The translations under genes and the position numbers were made by a program. Of a stretch of DNA of 64,000 nt, positions 10,962-21,800 are shown piece by piece; the first letter of the stretch is position 1, and every line of letters begins with the position of its first letter. The DNA is taken from positions 5,208,001 to 5,272,000 of the forward strand of contig JAPFFF010000010.1 of assembly GCA_039105265.1 (NCBI GenBank), given 5' to 3'. The notes beneath the pieces were generated by a model that made no database searches, was not told the DNA's origin, and saw only the letters and a list, made by a program, of their open reading frames with translations. This stretch comes from Tritrichomonas musculus (Eukaryota > Parabasalia > Tritrichomonadida > Tritrichomonadidae).

Positions 10962-12059
10962 ATGATTTTCTTTTATTTTTTAAGCATACTTGAAAATTAC
11001 CAAAATATAATCCACGATTGCAATTCAGAAAATAAATATATTGTTACTAATAAAGACAAGAATTTTGATTACATAATATCTTGTTCAAGCGATATGATTC
11101 AAAAAATTGATTTATCAAAAGTTGAATCCATTCATTCCGTTAGCATATTTAATGAAACTAATGTTTCCTTTATATGCCATCCTCAGTCATTTAAAACAGA
11201 AAAAATCAAAATGATAATTTATGGAAACCCAAATATATCATTTGAAAATAATTGCCATTTTGGCATTATTAAAATATATGGGACACCAATATTTAATGTT
11301 TTACAAAATGAGATTGATGCTGATACAGTAATTTTATATAATGATTATAATAATTTGCCTTTTCATCCTCAACATGTGATTTATTCTCAAAATATTTCAA
11401 AAAATCAGTTGAAAACTATGGATTATACCCAAAATAGCAATAAAATCCATGTATGCAATTTTCTAGAATTTGATTTATCAGAATATGTAACAATTAATTG
11501 TGATAGCATGATCAGTTATACATTGCAATATCAAGATTTAATTTATTATGATTTTCATCTTCAAACTGGAACTAGAATTAATAGTCAAATTAATATAAAA
11601 AATATAAGCTTAGACAAAGATTTTGAAAATGAGTATTTAACATATATTATGGCATCAATATTTATATTCGAGCCAGTATTAGTAATATATACAGATTTTT
11701 GTGATATATCACCAATGTCAAAATCAATTAAAATGTTTCAATCTTCAAAATCAAATATTCGCATGAGAATGACTTGGGAAAAATACATGAAACCTTTTAT
11801 TTATTGTGCATGGGAAGATGGTGTTTATAAACCAGAGTATCTTTTCCTAGAAGATTATTTTAATGATTTAATTAAAAATCATTTTTGGAGGAAAACTTGT
11901 ATAAATAATGATGGATATCTCTATTTACAAGATGAGACAGATTTTGATTTTGTTACCATCTCAACTGCTGGATCTTGGGGAATAATTGTTGGAATTGTAG
12001 TTTTGATTTTGGCTGTCATTGTTACAAGCTTTTTAATTGCATTTTTCAGATATCATTGA
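10962..12059 (+). CDS. Secreted or type I membrane protein, unknown function
   Basis: A 365-residue protein with a hydrophobic N-terminus (MIFFYFLSILENY) that may act as a signal peptide, an extracellular part rich in Asn, Ile and Tyr with several N-X-S/T sequons and scattered cysteines, then one C-terminal helix (WGIIVGIVVLILAVIVTSF) and a tail of about ten residues. The gene begins at an ATG preceded by an initiator-like TCACATT 29 bases upstream. No family is recognised. Its overall plan matches the neighbouring BspA-like surface protein without the leucine-rich repeats, which suggests display on the cell or endomembrane surface. Confidence 0.65.
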   Translation: MIFFYFLSILENYQNIIHDCNSENKYIVTNKDKNFDYIISCSSDMIQKIDLSKVESIHSVSIFNETNVSFICHPQSFKTEKIKMIIYGNPNISFENNCHFGIIKIYGTPIFNVLQNEIDADTVILYNDYNNLPFHPQHVIYSQNISKNQLKTMDYTQNSNKIHVCNFLEFDLSEYVTINCDSMISYTLQYQDLIYYDFHLQTGTRINSQINIKNISLDKDFENEYLTYIMASIFIFEPVLVIYTDFCDISPMSKSIKMFQSSKSNIRMRMTWEKYMKPFIYCAWEDGVYKPEYLFLEDYFNDLIKNHFWRKTCINNDGYLYLQDETDFDFVTISTAGSWGIIVGIVVLILAVIVTSFLIAFFRYH

Positions 12060-12128
12060 TTTCTAAAAGACTTCGAATAATATCCTTTTGCCTGTACTTA
12101 TAAAGAGTTTTTTTTTAAAAAATAAATA

Positions 12129-12887
12129 TTTATATTCAGGGATGGAAATCGAGTACGAGTAAAGAAAGGCTACTCGAAAATTTTTCTTACTCGAGTAAGC
12201 CTCGTACTCTATATTACTCGAGTAAACTCGAGTAAAAAAACCGTTTTTAAATTTATTTTTACTCGTCTTTACTCATGCTATTCAATTATAACTTATTTAC
12301 TCGAGTTTACTCGTAATCACTGGTTCGACTCCCATTTTTTTTTTTTTTTTTTTTTAATAAAAATAGTTTTTAGAATACATTTCAAAAGCTTTTTTATTTA
12401 TTTACTATACAAATGATAAATACTAAAAAAAAATAAGATTTTAATTACTTATTGATGGTATTCTTAATTACAATAAATTTAATTCCAAATTGAATTAAAG
12501 CAATCTTTTTACAAACTTTACTTTGGTTTATTAAATTTATGAATAAAATGATTGTATATGACACAAAATTTCATTAAAACATATATATTTACATTTGAAC
12601 ATAAATTATTTTGATTTATTTAAATAACCAAAAGTAGATAAGAAATAAAAATATTTTAAATAAGATAAATAAGCTTTTTATTTTATACAAAAATACTTTA
12701 TTATTAAATAATCAATTTTACTCAGAGTAATTGACAGAAAATACTCGAAAATGATGAAATGTGAATTAAAAAATTTCACTCTCGAGTAGACGGTTTACTC
12801 GAACATTTTCCCGAGTAAATTTCGAGTAGAAACCGTTTATTTACCCGAGTTTACTCGAGTTACTCTTTTACCATCCCTGTTTATATT
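12129..12887. mobile_element. Non-autonomous hAT-type DNA transposon with perfect 8-bp target duplication
   Basis: The element is 12,137-12,879 (743 bp) and is flanked on both sides by the direct repeat TTTATATT (12,129-12,136 and 12,880-12,887). Its ends are inverted: CAGGGATGG on the left and CCATCCCTG on the right. An 8-bp duplication with CAGGG-type ends is diagnostic of the hAT superfamily. Both subterminal regions carry many copies of an ACTCGAG/CTCGAGT motif, as expected for transposase-binding subterminal repeats. No transposase frame is present, so it was mobilised in trans. The perfect duplication suggests a fairly recent insertion. It sits between the membrane-protein gene and the kinase remnant. 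Confidence 0.88.
12322..12355 (+). other. tRNA-like B box followed by a 21-T run inside the hAT element
   Basis: The sequence GGTTCGACTCC (12,322-12,332) matches the consensus Pol III B box exactly, and CCA plus 21 thymines follow at once. No clear A box or cloverleaf is seen upstream, so this looks like the 3' fragment of a tRNA or tRNA-derived sequence captured by the transposon, or a chance match. Confidence 0.35.
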
Positions 12888-13332
12888 TGAATATTAAAAT
12901 AAGAAAAACTTCAGTTTTTATATATTTAAATGCTCAATTTTTTTTATAAATGTATCTTTATGACAAATATTAAAACTAATAGTAGATATTCACTAACATT
13001 TGAATAACTTATTAATTGACTAATTTGAATGCTTATATGGCCTTATTTTGTTTTCATTCGGAATTAAAGTATCGTGAAAAAGTTCTTCACGCTAGAAAAA
13101 AGTCCTTTACGGTGAAGTCATTCATTCAAATTACCATAAAATTGAGAAAATAAAATTAAATATTAACGATTAAAAAAGGTATTTATATTTGACCTATATT
13201 TTTTTTTTCAAAACAAATTGAGCATTCGAATTTAATATTTATGGCACTACATTTTTATTTTTTAAATTTAATTATTAAACTTGAAATTAATAAAGTTTTA
13301 AGAAATTTTTCATTGAGTTTTTTTTAATCCAA
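12888..13332. other. Intergenic, no gene seen
   Basis: AT-rich DNA between the hAT element and the minisatellite. A small hairpin CGTGAA...TTCACG lies near 13,073-13,091. Nothing else is recognised. Confidence 0.5.
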
Positions 13333-13666
13333 TTTCACTAAATATTTAATATCATTTCGACAATAATTTTATTTCATTTTATGCACATATTTTATGAAAT
13401 TCCAGCAAATGTTTTTACAAAATTTCAACATTTTCTTTTACCTAATTTCAACAAGTGTTTTACAAAATTTCAACGAGCATTTTATTTAATTTTAACTTGC
13501 AATTTATTCAGTTTCAACGAATAATTTATCTAATTTCAGTAAATATTTGATTGGATTTCAACAAATATTTTATAATATTTCAAAAAATATTTTATATCAT
13601 TTCCAGCAAATTTTTTATTTTATTTCAATAAATCTTTTATACAATTTCAACAAGAATTTTATTGAA
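13333..13666. repeat. Degenerate 22-bp minisatellite, 15 units
   Basis: Fifteen head-to-tail units of 22 bp (a few of 23) with a consensus near TTTCAACAAATATTTTATA plus two or three bases. Every unit starts with TTTC, TTCC or TTTT at the expected spacing, and the array ends exactly where recognisable kinase sequence begins. Units differ at many positions, so the array is old. The apparent open frame across the last units is a by-product of the repeat and not a gene. Confidence 0.8.
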
Positions 13667-14180
13667 GGAATGAAATACGTTCATTTCAGAAAAGTTATTC
13701 ATCGGGATTTGAAACCTTCAAATATATTGATCACATTAGAAGGAACAGTTTAAATTTGTGATTTTGGAATTTCAAAATTGATGACGACAGAACAACAAGT
13801 GACAACAGAAAGAGCTGGTACACAAAAGTACATGGCACCAGGAATTTTGAATGAAGATAATTACAATGAAAATGCTGATGTTTATTCATTTGGAGTTCTG
13901 GCTTTCACCATTTTAAATAAAGGAAAACTTCCAGATATGAAGATGCGTGACATTCTTCTCGGCAATAATGCTAATATATATTCCTTCTTCTTTCACAGAT
14001 ACAGCAAGAAATATAATTGACTCATGTTGGAATATTAAACCAGAAGAAAGACCAAGTTTTGAACAAATACTCAACACTTTAATAAGCAATAAATACAATA
14101 TTGTTGAATTAAATGAATCAGAATTTAATGAAGTCGAAACATTCGTTGAGAACCACAAAACTAAAATTCCTTCTTACTAG
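13664..14180 (+). pseudogene. Truncated TKL protein kinase remnant
   Basis: Only the second half of a kinase domain remains. It begins at EGMKYVH just before the catalytic loop HRDLKPSNIL, then DFG (ICDFGISK), an activation segment AGTQKYMAPG (APE changed to APG), VYSFGVLAF and the subdomain XI arginine region PEERPSFEQIL, plus a short C-terminal tail. The whole N-lobe, with glycine loop and catalytic lysine, is missing, replaced by the minisatellite. An in-frame TAA sits just before ICDFG, and the frame shifts near 13,975 in an AT-repeat. This is a dead copy of a TKL kinase, a family greatly expanded in trichomonads. Confidence 0.85.
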
Positions 14181-15112
14181 ACTTTCTTCAATTAGAATAA
14201 TAAAAAAATTCATTCATTAGTTTACTAAACAATTAATTTTTAATTTTTTTTATATTACGCTGCTACTTTTCATAAACTATTGTATACAATAAATACAACT
14301 TATTTCATATTTTATAAAATTTATAAATGTCTCAATGATTAAATTAAACATTGAAATATTCATCAAAACAAATAAAAATTTTCAAACAATAATTTCTTTT
14401 CTTTGTTTAATTAAATTTAGTACAGATGGTGATTTAATTGTGAGTGGCGATTTAATACTGAGTGGGAAAATTTTATTTTTCTTTATAAACAAAAATCTTT
14501 TTCTCAAGTCAAAATCTTTTAGTAAATCAATAAAACAAATTATTTAATAAGTAATAATCATAATTACTTTAATATAAAAGATTTTTATTACAAGAATAAA
14601 TGAAAAAAGATGATCACTATAATATTATGATTTGTTCAAAATATTTATATAGAAGCAAATACAAATCATAATATATGGCTTAAAATGTTTTGTATATAAA
14701 TATGAATTGTTTAATAATAAATCTTATCTAAAATATGTTAATTTTTTTTTTCAATATTTGCTTATTATTTCATGTTTTGATATGTAAATAATATTTTGCA
14801 TTCTATTACATTGATTATATTATAAAGAATTGCTTTAACTATAATTTAATAAATTTTTATGTTTGTAAAATGGACAAAAAAAAAAACAAAAATTTCACTA
14901 TTAATTTTAAAGCTGTCATTCTTTTAATTATTCATATGGATTAATTTTTTCTTCCAGAAATTATTTATTATGCATTTTAATAAATGTATTTATCCCAAAA
15001 TAATTATTGTAAAATAATTATATCATGAGTTATAACTATTTGAAGTTAAAGGAAAAAGCGCTCACAATTATCACTATCTGTAATGATAAAGATAAAAATA
15101 ATTGTAGAAAAA
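14181..15112. other. Intergenic, no gene seen
   Basis: Very AT-rich DNA. A 70-codon open frame at 14,335-14,547 is low-complexity Lys/Phe/Asn sequence without any domain, and I do not consider it a gene. Confidence 0.55.
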
Positions 15113-17623
15113 TTAAATTGATTCAAGTTCGTCGTCTCTCTGCTTGACAATCAATGGGTCAACATCAGATGAAAGAATGTAGTTGTTCTTCCTTAAATAA
15201 TCCAATATTTCATTAAATGAAGGTCTTTCTTTTGGTGATGGTGAAATACATTTTGATATCAAATCAATACAACACTTGCTAATTGAAGGAGACTCCTCAG
15301 GGAGGATGATTTTCTCAAGCATAATTTTCTCCCTCAACGTTTGATTTGGCAATTCACCCACAAAGATGAAGTACAAGACAATACCAAATGAATAAACATC
15401 GGTTTTGTTATCATATTCTTCTTCTCTCATCATTTCAGGTGACATAAAGAGTTCGTTACCAACTCTTCCTGTCAATGAAAGCGATTTCGTTGCATCATCG
15501 CCAAGCAGATACTCGTTGATCTTCGCCAGACCGAAGTCGATCATTTTCACTTGGAAGACTGAGTTGAGCATGACGTTGTCGATTTTCAAGTCTCGATAAA
15601 TGAGGCCTTTTGAATGCAAGTAGCGCATTCCGTGGCAAATTTCGATGACAATTCTTGCCTTCAATGTGTTTGCGATCATGTTATTTGAGAGACAATCTGT
15701 GAGTTTGAAATCGATGAATTCAAGAAGAATTGCAACAGTTGTTATTTCATTTGTTGTTTCCGTTTTTTTTTGCATATATTTCAGATGTGTTGATTGCAAT
15801 AGCATGACAAATGCAAGGATGAAGAATGCTATGGAGAATATGAAATTCTTTTAAAGCATTTTTTAAGTCTTTGAATGTTGCTCCTTCAACTTTCAATACT
15901 TTCTTACAGAGTGGAGCTTGTTTCCTTTTATCAATGATTTTGTATGCAATGGATGTCATTCCTTCACCGAGTTTCTTAATTGTTTCAAAATGCATCTCAT
16001 CATCATTTCCAAAAAAGCAATTGTCATCATCATAATTCTTAACTTTTTCTGACGATTTGTCTTCTTTTTCTGATTTTTTTTCATCAACTTTGTCTTCTTT
16101 TTCTTTTGATGGTTCAATATAAACATCAAAATGTTTGCGGTATTCTTCAACTTTATTGTGCAATTCTTTCCATTCTGGTCCCGATTTGAAAGGCATTTCT
16201 TCAATTGTGAATTGAGTGTTGTCATCAATGTAAATTGCAAGTTCCCAAAGGAAACCTTTCAAAGGCTTGTGTAATTGGCCTGGTATAGAAAAAATCAATT
16301 CATCATCTGATTTGGGTGGTTCTGGTAGTGATTCACATAACTTTTGTAAATATCTATTGTTATTTTTTGTGAAAAATTCAGTTTTTTCTTTTTTCGATAA
16401 AACATTTTTTATTGTGTAAACGAATTGCTCATCGAAAGAGTCTTCATATTTGTCTTTAATAAAAAAGAGGTCATAAATTTCATTTGGAAGTTTAGAAAAG
16501 AAGATTGGAATCTGACAAATCAAACGTTGACCTGTGAATTGAATTTCATTACTAATTTTGTAATTTTCAATTCGCTTTTTAATGTCATAGAATCTCGAGA
16601 TTTCAGGGAAGAATTCAACACGATTGAAAATTTCATCGAAATCACTCAAACTAGCATTCTCGAAGGTTGCTATTTGGAAAATCAATTTATAACAAAATGG
16701 AACAATGAAGGATGATTCAGGAACATTTTTACCAATAATAAGAAGGCTTTCAATCACCTCATTATTTCTTACATATGAAGTATTTTCATAATAATCTTCT
16801 ATGACATCGTGAATGATTTGAACAGAAGCAAAAACCTGGCTAAAATTTTTTACTATGCTTATGCTTGATAAATAATCTTGGTTTGGCTGAATTTGGGCAC
16901 TTTTTGTGGCTCCAAATTTAGCAAGCTCTTTGAATATAATGGAAGGGTCATTACTGTTTGAAAATTCTTTTGGGTAATCGCTACTTAACGCAGTAAACAA
17001 TTCCTTAATGCAGATTATGTTTATATTTGGTATAAGAACTGAGTAAAATGGACATAAGTCTGGTGCAAGTTTGTAAAACGTATCAAAAAAATTTTCTCTC
17101 AAAGAACGTGCACAATTATAAAAAATTCGTTGAAAATGGCCTAAAAAAACCTTTTGACCGAAACGAGGAGCTTTTTTCATTGATCTAGCGGCTCTTATTA
17201 ATTGAGTCAAAAATGGTGAAGGTGAATAATTACCTTTTCCATCTGAATAATAATATAAAAGTCTTTTATTGAACTTTATAGAATAAGATGCTAATAGATT
17301 GGCTGCGTTTCGATTATAAATTGGCAATTTGAAATGAGAAGAATTGTATTCGGTATCCCTCCTATTCAAATCCATTGTAAAAGCCAATAAAGATAATTCT
17401 GTTTGTCGAGCTTCTTGCAATTTAAAATTGTATTTATTGGCCTCTCTATATTCGGAGGAGATGGTAGCGGAGGACTAAAAAAATCCAATAATTCAGGAAC
17501 ATTCTGCCTTATTGATAATGAGAGATCTTCACAACTAAGAACATCTTTAACTTTGGTTTCTGGATTGTTATTTATTAATTGGGTGAGTTTGTTAACAATT
17601 TTCCTTCTATGAAACTTCAACAT
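15113..17623 (-). pseudogene. TKL protein kinase with a helical N-terminal region, frame broken twice
   Basis: Three overlapping frames together cover one kinase of about 830 residues. The N-terminal piece starts at the ATG at 17,623 (MLKFHRRKIVNKLTQLI). The frame then changes near 17,400-17,430, and a long alpha-helical region follows with no known domain; its layout is loosely like SAPS phosphatase-associated proteins. A Lys/Glu-rich linker leads to the kinase: glycine loop GEGMTSIAY, the beta-3 strand KKVLKV, YRDLKIDNVML (YRD instead of HRD), MIDFGLAK, SPEMM and ERPSFNEIL. The second break falls in a 9-A homopolymer at about 15,762-15,770, right after the alpha-C helix. Everything else is conserved, so this may be a recent pseudogene or an assembly indel in a working gene. 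Confidence 0.75.
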
Positions 17624-18451
17624 TAAATTGGGCAATTGTTTATAGCAATTCAATTTTTTCTATGAGTTTTCTGAATCATACTTGAATAATATAAAATTTC
17701 TGTAAATTGTTTTATATTTGTTGATTTATTTTATTATCAATTGAATTTTTGGAAAAAAGCTATTATATTATCAAATTAATCTGTTTTGACAAAAAAAAAA
17801 AAAAAAAAAAGTAGATTAAAAAATGAACATATTTACCTATCAACAATAACCAAGCTTGGTATAGTAGATCAATATCGAGGTGAAGAGTTTTTAACATGAG
17901 AAGAATCTAAAAAACTTGAAAACCAAGTTACATTCAATAGATCATCATTGTTCTTTGAGCAAAGACAAAGAGCAATATTAACACATGACATTATAAAAAT
18001 GCAAAAATGAAAAACAATTTCACATGCACCACAAAACTTAGATTTTATAATGCCATTCAAACATCAGTTCACTTTTCAACAAAGCAAATAGAATCTTTGA
18101 ACAGGCTATATTTTTATCCATTGCGGTTAAATTAAGTGTGTGATGAAATTACAATGCTTTAATGAGGATGGCGACCAGTGATTTAGAAAAATGTTTTTCT
18201 TCTGGAGATGCTGCTGCAGCTAAAAAAAAAAAAAAAAAAAAAAAGCTTATTTTTTTTAAAAAAAAAAAAAAATTCAATAATTTTTTAATAATCTCTACAC
18301 AACAGATATAAATATAAGTGAGCTCGAGCTTGATTGATGATAAAGTTCGAATCATAAAAATGATATAATGCGACTTTTTCATTACAGTGATTTTAGCTTT
18401 TGAGAAAAATAATAATAAAAAATGATTTTTAGAGATATTTTAAGCAACACA
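17624..18451. other. Intergenic with several long A runs
   Basis: AT-rich DNA with A/T homopolymers near 17,790-17,809, 18,222-18,244 and 18,248-18,272. A short stretch before the second A run (about 18,168-18,221) could encode a few codons ending in a run of alanines then lysines, but it is too short to call. Confidence 0.45.
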
Positions 18452-18682
18452 TTATACTTTTAAGACTTTTTCAGCACACATTTTTAGACTTAGAATAATT
18501 AGCTCGACTTTTGAAAATGTAAAACTGCCATTAAAACTAATATACAGATCAAAAACATTGATCATTGGAAAAGTTTGCTTAAAATCATTATAAATTTTTA
18601 GATCTTTAATTTTTGGTAAAGGTGAATTAGCAAATATTTTTATATTTGAAGATACTTCCGTAAATGAACAATGTAAAGCCAT
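18452..18682 (-). CDS. Possible small protein, 76 residues, unknown
   Basis: An open frame with a true ATG at 18,682 and a TCATA initiator-like motif within 20 bases upstream. The composition is ordinary for a protein, with alternating hydrophobic residues (VFDLYISFNGSF, VELIILSL) that could come from a leucine-rich-repeat or other beta-rich remnant. No family is recognised. It could equally be a chance frame or a decayed piece of a larger gene. Confidence 0.25.
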   Translation of the reverse strand: MALHCSFTEVSSNIKIFANSPLPKIKDLKIYNDFKQTFPMINVFDLYISFNGSFTFSKVELIILSLKMCAEKVLKV

Positions 18683-18826
18683 TAATGGTATGAAAATTCA
18701 TTTAGACAAAAAGATCAAATAATTTTTATTAATTAATTCCGAGTGGTTGCAAATTAATCAGAAAATAAATACTTTTATTGTTAAAAATTAATATAATATA
18801 ATTATTACATACAAATAAGTGTTTAA

Positions 18827-21800
18827 TTTGCAGATAAAGCAATTTTATTTGAAATTACTCTTTGTTGTAGTGGATTTACGGGTTCATTGATAATTCCAGA
18901 TTCAGTAATAGAAATCGGTTGGTATGCATTCAGTGGATGTATTGGATTAAATGAATCATTGATACTTGGCAAATCGATGAAAGACATTGGAGTGAATTCA
19001 TTTAAAGGATGTTCAGAATTCACAGGCACACTTACAATTGGAGAAAATGTTAAAACTATTCAAAGCACTGCATTTCGAGGTTTTTCAAAATTCACAGGAT
19101 CATTGATTATTCCAAATTCAGTTGAAATGATAGGTGACTCAGCATTTTCAGGATGTTCTAATTTTACTGAATTAATTCTTCCGAATAATATCACGAGAAT
19201 TGAAAAATCCACATTTTCAAAATGCATTAATTTTAAAGGACCATTGAATATTCCAAATACAGTTTTATATATCGCAGATGATTCATTCTCAGGTTGCAGT
19301 GGATTCACAGGTTCGTTAATAATTCCAGATTCAGTAATAGAAATCGGTTGGTATGCATTCAGTGGATGTATTGGATTAAATGAATCATTGATACTTGGCA
19401 AATCGATGAAAGACATTGGAGTGAATTCATTTAAAGGATGTTCAGAATTCACAGGTATACTTACAATTGGAGAAAATGTTAAAAGCATCCAAAGCACTGC
19501 ATTTCGAGGTTTCTCAAAATTCACAGGACCATTGATTATTCCAAATTCAGTTGAAATGATAGGTGACTCAGCATTTTCAGGATGTTCTAATTTTACTGAA
19601 TTAATTCTTCCGAATAATATCACGAGAATCGAAAAATCTACATTTTCAAAATGCATTAATTTTAAAGGACCATTGAATATTCCAAATACAGTTTTATATA
19701 TCGCAGATGATTCATTCTCAGGTTGTAGTGGATTCACAGGTTCGTTAATAATTCCAGATTCAGTAATAGAAATCGGTTGGTATGCATTCAGTGGATGTAT
19801 TGGATTAAATGAATCATTGATACTTGGCAAATCGATGAAAGACATTGGAGTGAATTCATTTAAAGGATGTTCAGAATTCACAGGCACACTTACAATTGGA
19901 GAAAATGTTAAAAGCATCCAAAGCACTGCATTTCGAGGTTTTTCAAAATTCACAGGATCATTGATTATTCCAAATTCAGTTGAAATGATAGGTGACTCAG
20001 CATTTTCAGGATGTTCTAATTTTACTGAATTAATTCTTCCAAATAATATCACGAGAATCGAAAAATCTACATTTTCAAAATGCATTAATTTTAAAGGACC
20101 ATTGAATATTCCAAATACAGTTTTATATATCGCAGATGATTCATTCTCAGGTTGCAGTGGATTCACAGGTTCGTTAATAATTCCAGATTCAGTTATTGGA
20201 GTTGGATGGTATGCATTCAGTGGATGTATTGGATTAAATGAATCATTGATACTTGGCAAATCGATGAAAGACATTGGAGTGAATTCATTTAAAGGATGTT
20301 CAGAATTCACAGGCACACTTACAATTGGAGAAAATGTTAAAACTATTCAAAGCACTGCATTTCGAGATTTTTCAAAATTCACAGGACCATTGATTATTCC
20401 AAATTCAGTTGAAATGATAGGTGACTCAGCATTTTCAGGATGTTCTAATTTTACTGAATTAATTCTTCCGAATAATATCACGAGAATCGAACAATCTACA
20501 TTTTCAAAATGTAGTGGATTCACAGGTTCATTGAATATTCCAAATACAGTTTTATATATCGCAGATGATTCATTCTCAGGTTGCAGTGGATTCACAGGTT
20601 CGTTAATAATTCCAGATTCAGTTATTGGAGTTGGATGGTATGCATTCAGTGGATGTATTGGATTAAATGAATCATTGATACTTGGCAAATCGATGAAAGA
20701 CATTGGAGTGAATTCATTTAAAGGATGTTCAGAATTCACAGGCACACTTACAATTGGAGAAAATGTTAAAAGCATCCAAAGCACTGCATTTCGAGGTTTT
20801 TCAAAATTCACAGGACCATTGATTATTCCAAATTCAGTTGAAATGATAGGTGACTCAGCATTTTCAGGATGTTCTAATTTTACTGAATTAATTCTTCCGA
20901 ATAATATCACGAGAATCGAACAATCTACATTTTCAAAATGCATTAATTTTAAAGGACCATTGAATATTCCAAATACAGTTTTATATATCGCAGATGATTC
21001 ATTCTCAGGTTGCAGTGGATTCACAGGTTCGTTAATAATTCCAGATTCAGTTATTGGAGTTGGATGGTATGCATTCAGTGGATGTATTGGATTAAATGAA
21101 TCATTGATACTTGGCAAATCGATGAAAGACATTGGAGTGAATTCATTTAAAGGATGTTCAGAATTCACAGGCACACTTACAATTGGAGAAAATGTTAAAA
21201 CTATTCAAAGCACTGCATTTCGAGATTTTTCAAAATTCACAGGATCATTGATTATTCCAAATTCAGTTGAAATGATAGGTGACTCAGCATTTTCAGGATG
21301 TTCTAATTTTACTGAATTAATTCTTCCAAATAATATCACGAGAATCGAACAATCTACATTTTCAAAATGCATTAATTTTAAAGGACCATTGAATATTCCA
21401 AATACAGTTTTATATATCGCAGATGATTCATTCTCAGGTTGTAGTGGATTCACAGGTTCGTTAATAATTCCAGATTCAGTAATAGAAATCGGTTGGTATG
21501 CATTCAGTGGATGTATTGGATTAAATGAATCATTGATACTTGGCAAATCGATGAAAGACATTGGAGTGAATTCATTTAAAGGATGTTCAGAATTCACAGG
21601 CACACTTACAATTGGAGAAAATGTTAAAACTATTCAAAGCACTGCATTTCGAGGTTTTTCAAAATTCACAGGACCATTGATTATTCCAAATTCAGTTGAA
21701 ATGATAGGTGACTCAGCATTTTCAGGATGTTCTAATTTTACTGAATTAATTCTTCCGAATAATATCACGAGAATTGAAAAATCTACATTTTCAAAATGCA

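Noticed and set aside
13547-13663. Open frame through the minisatellite into the kinase, which would add about 40 residues
   Set aside because: It starts at a TTG and its residues are translated 22-bp units (Phe/Ile/Asn-rich), not a kinase N-lobe.
18340-18360. GTTCGAATC as a tRNA T arm
   Set aside because: No stem or cloverleaf can be formed around it.
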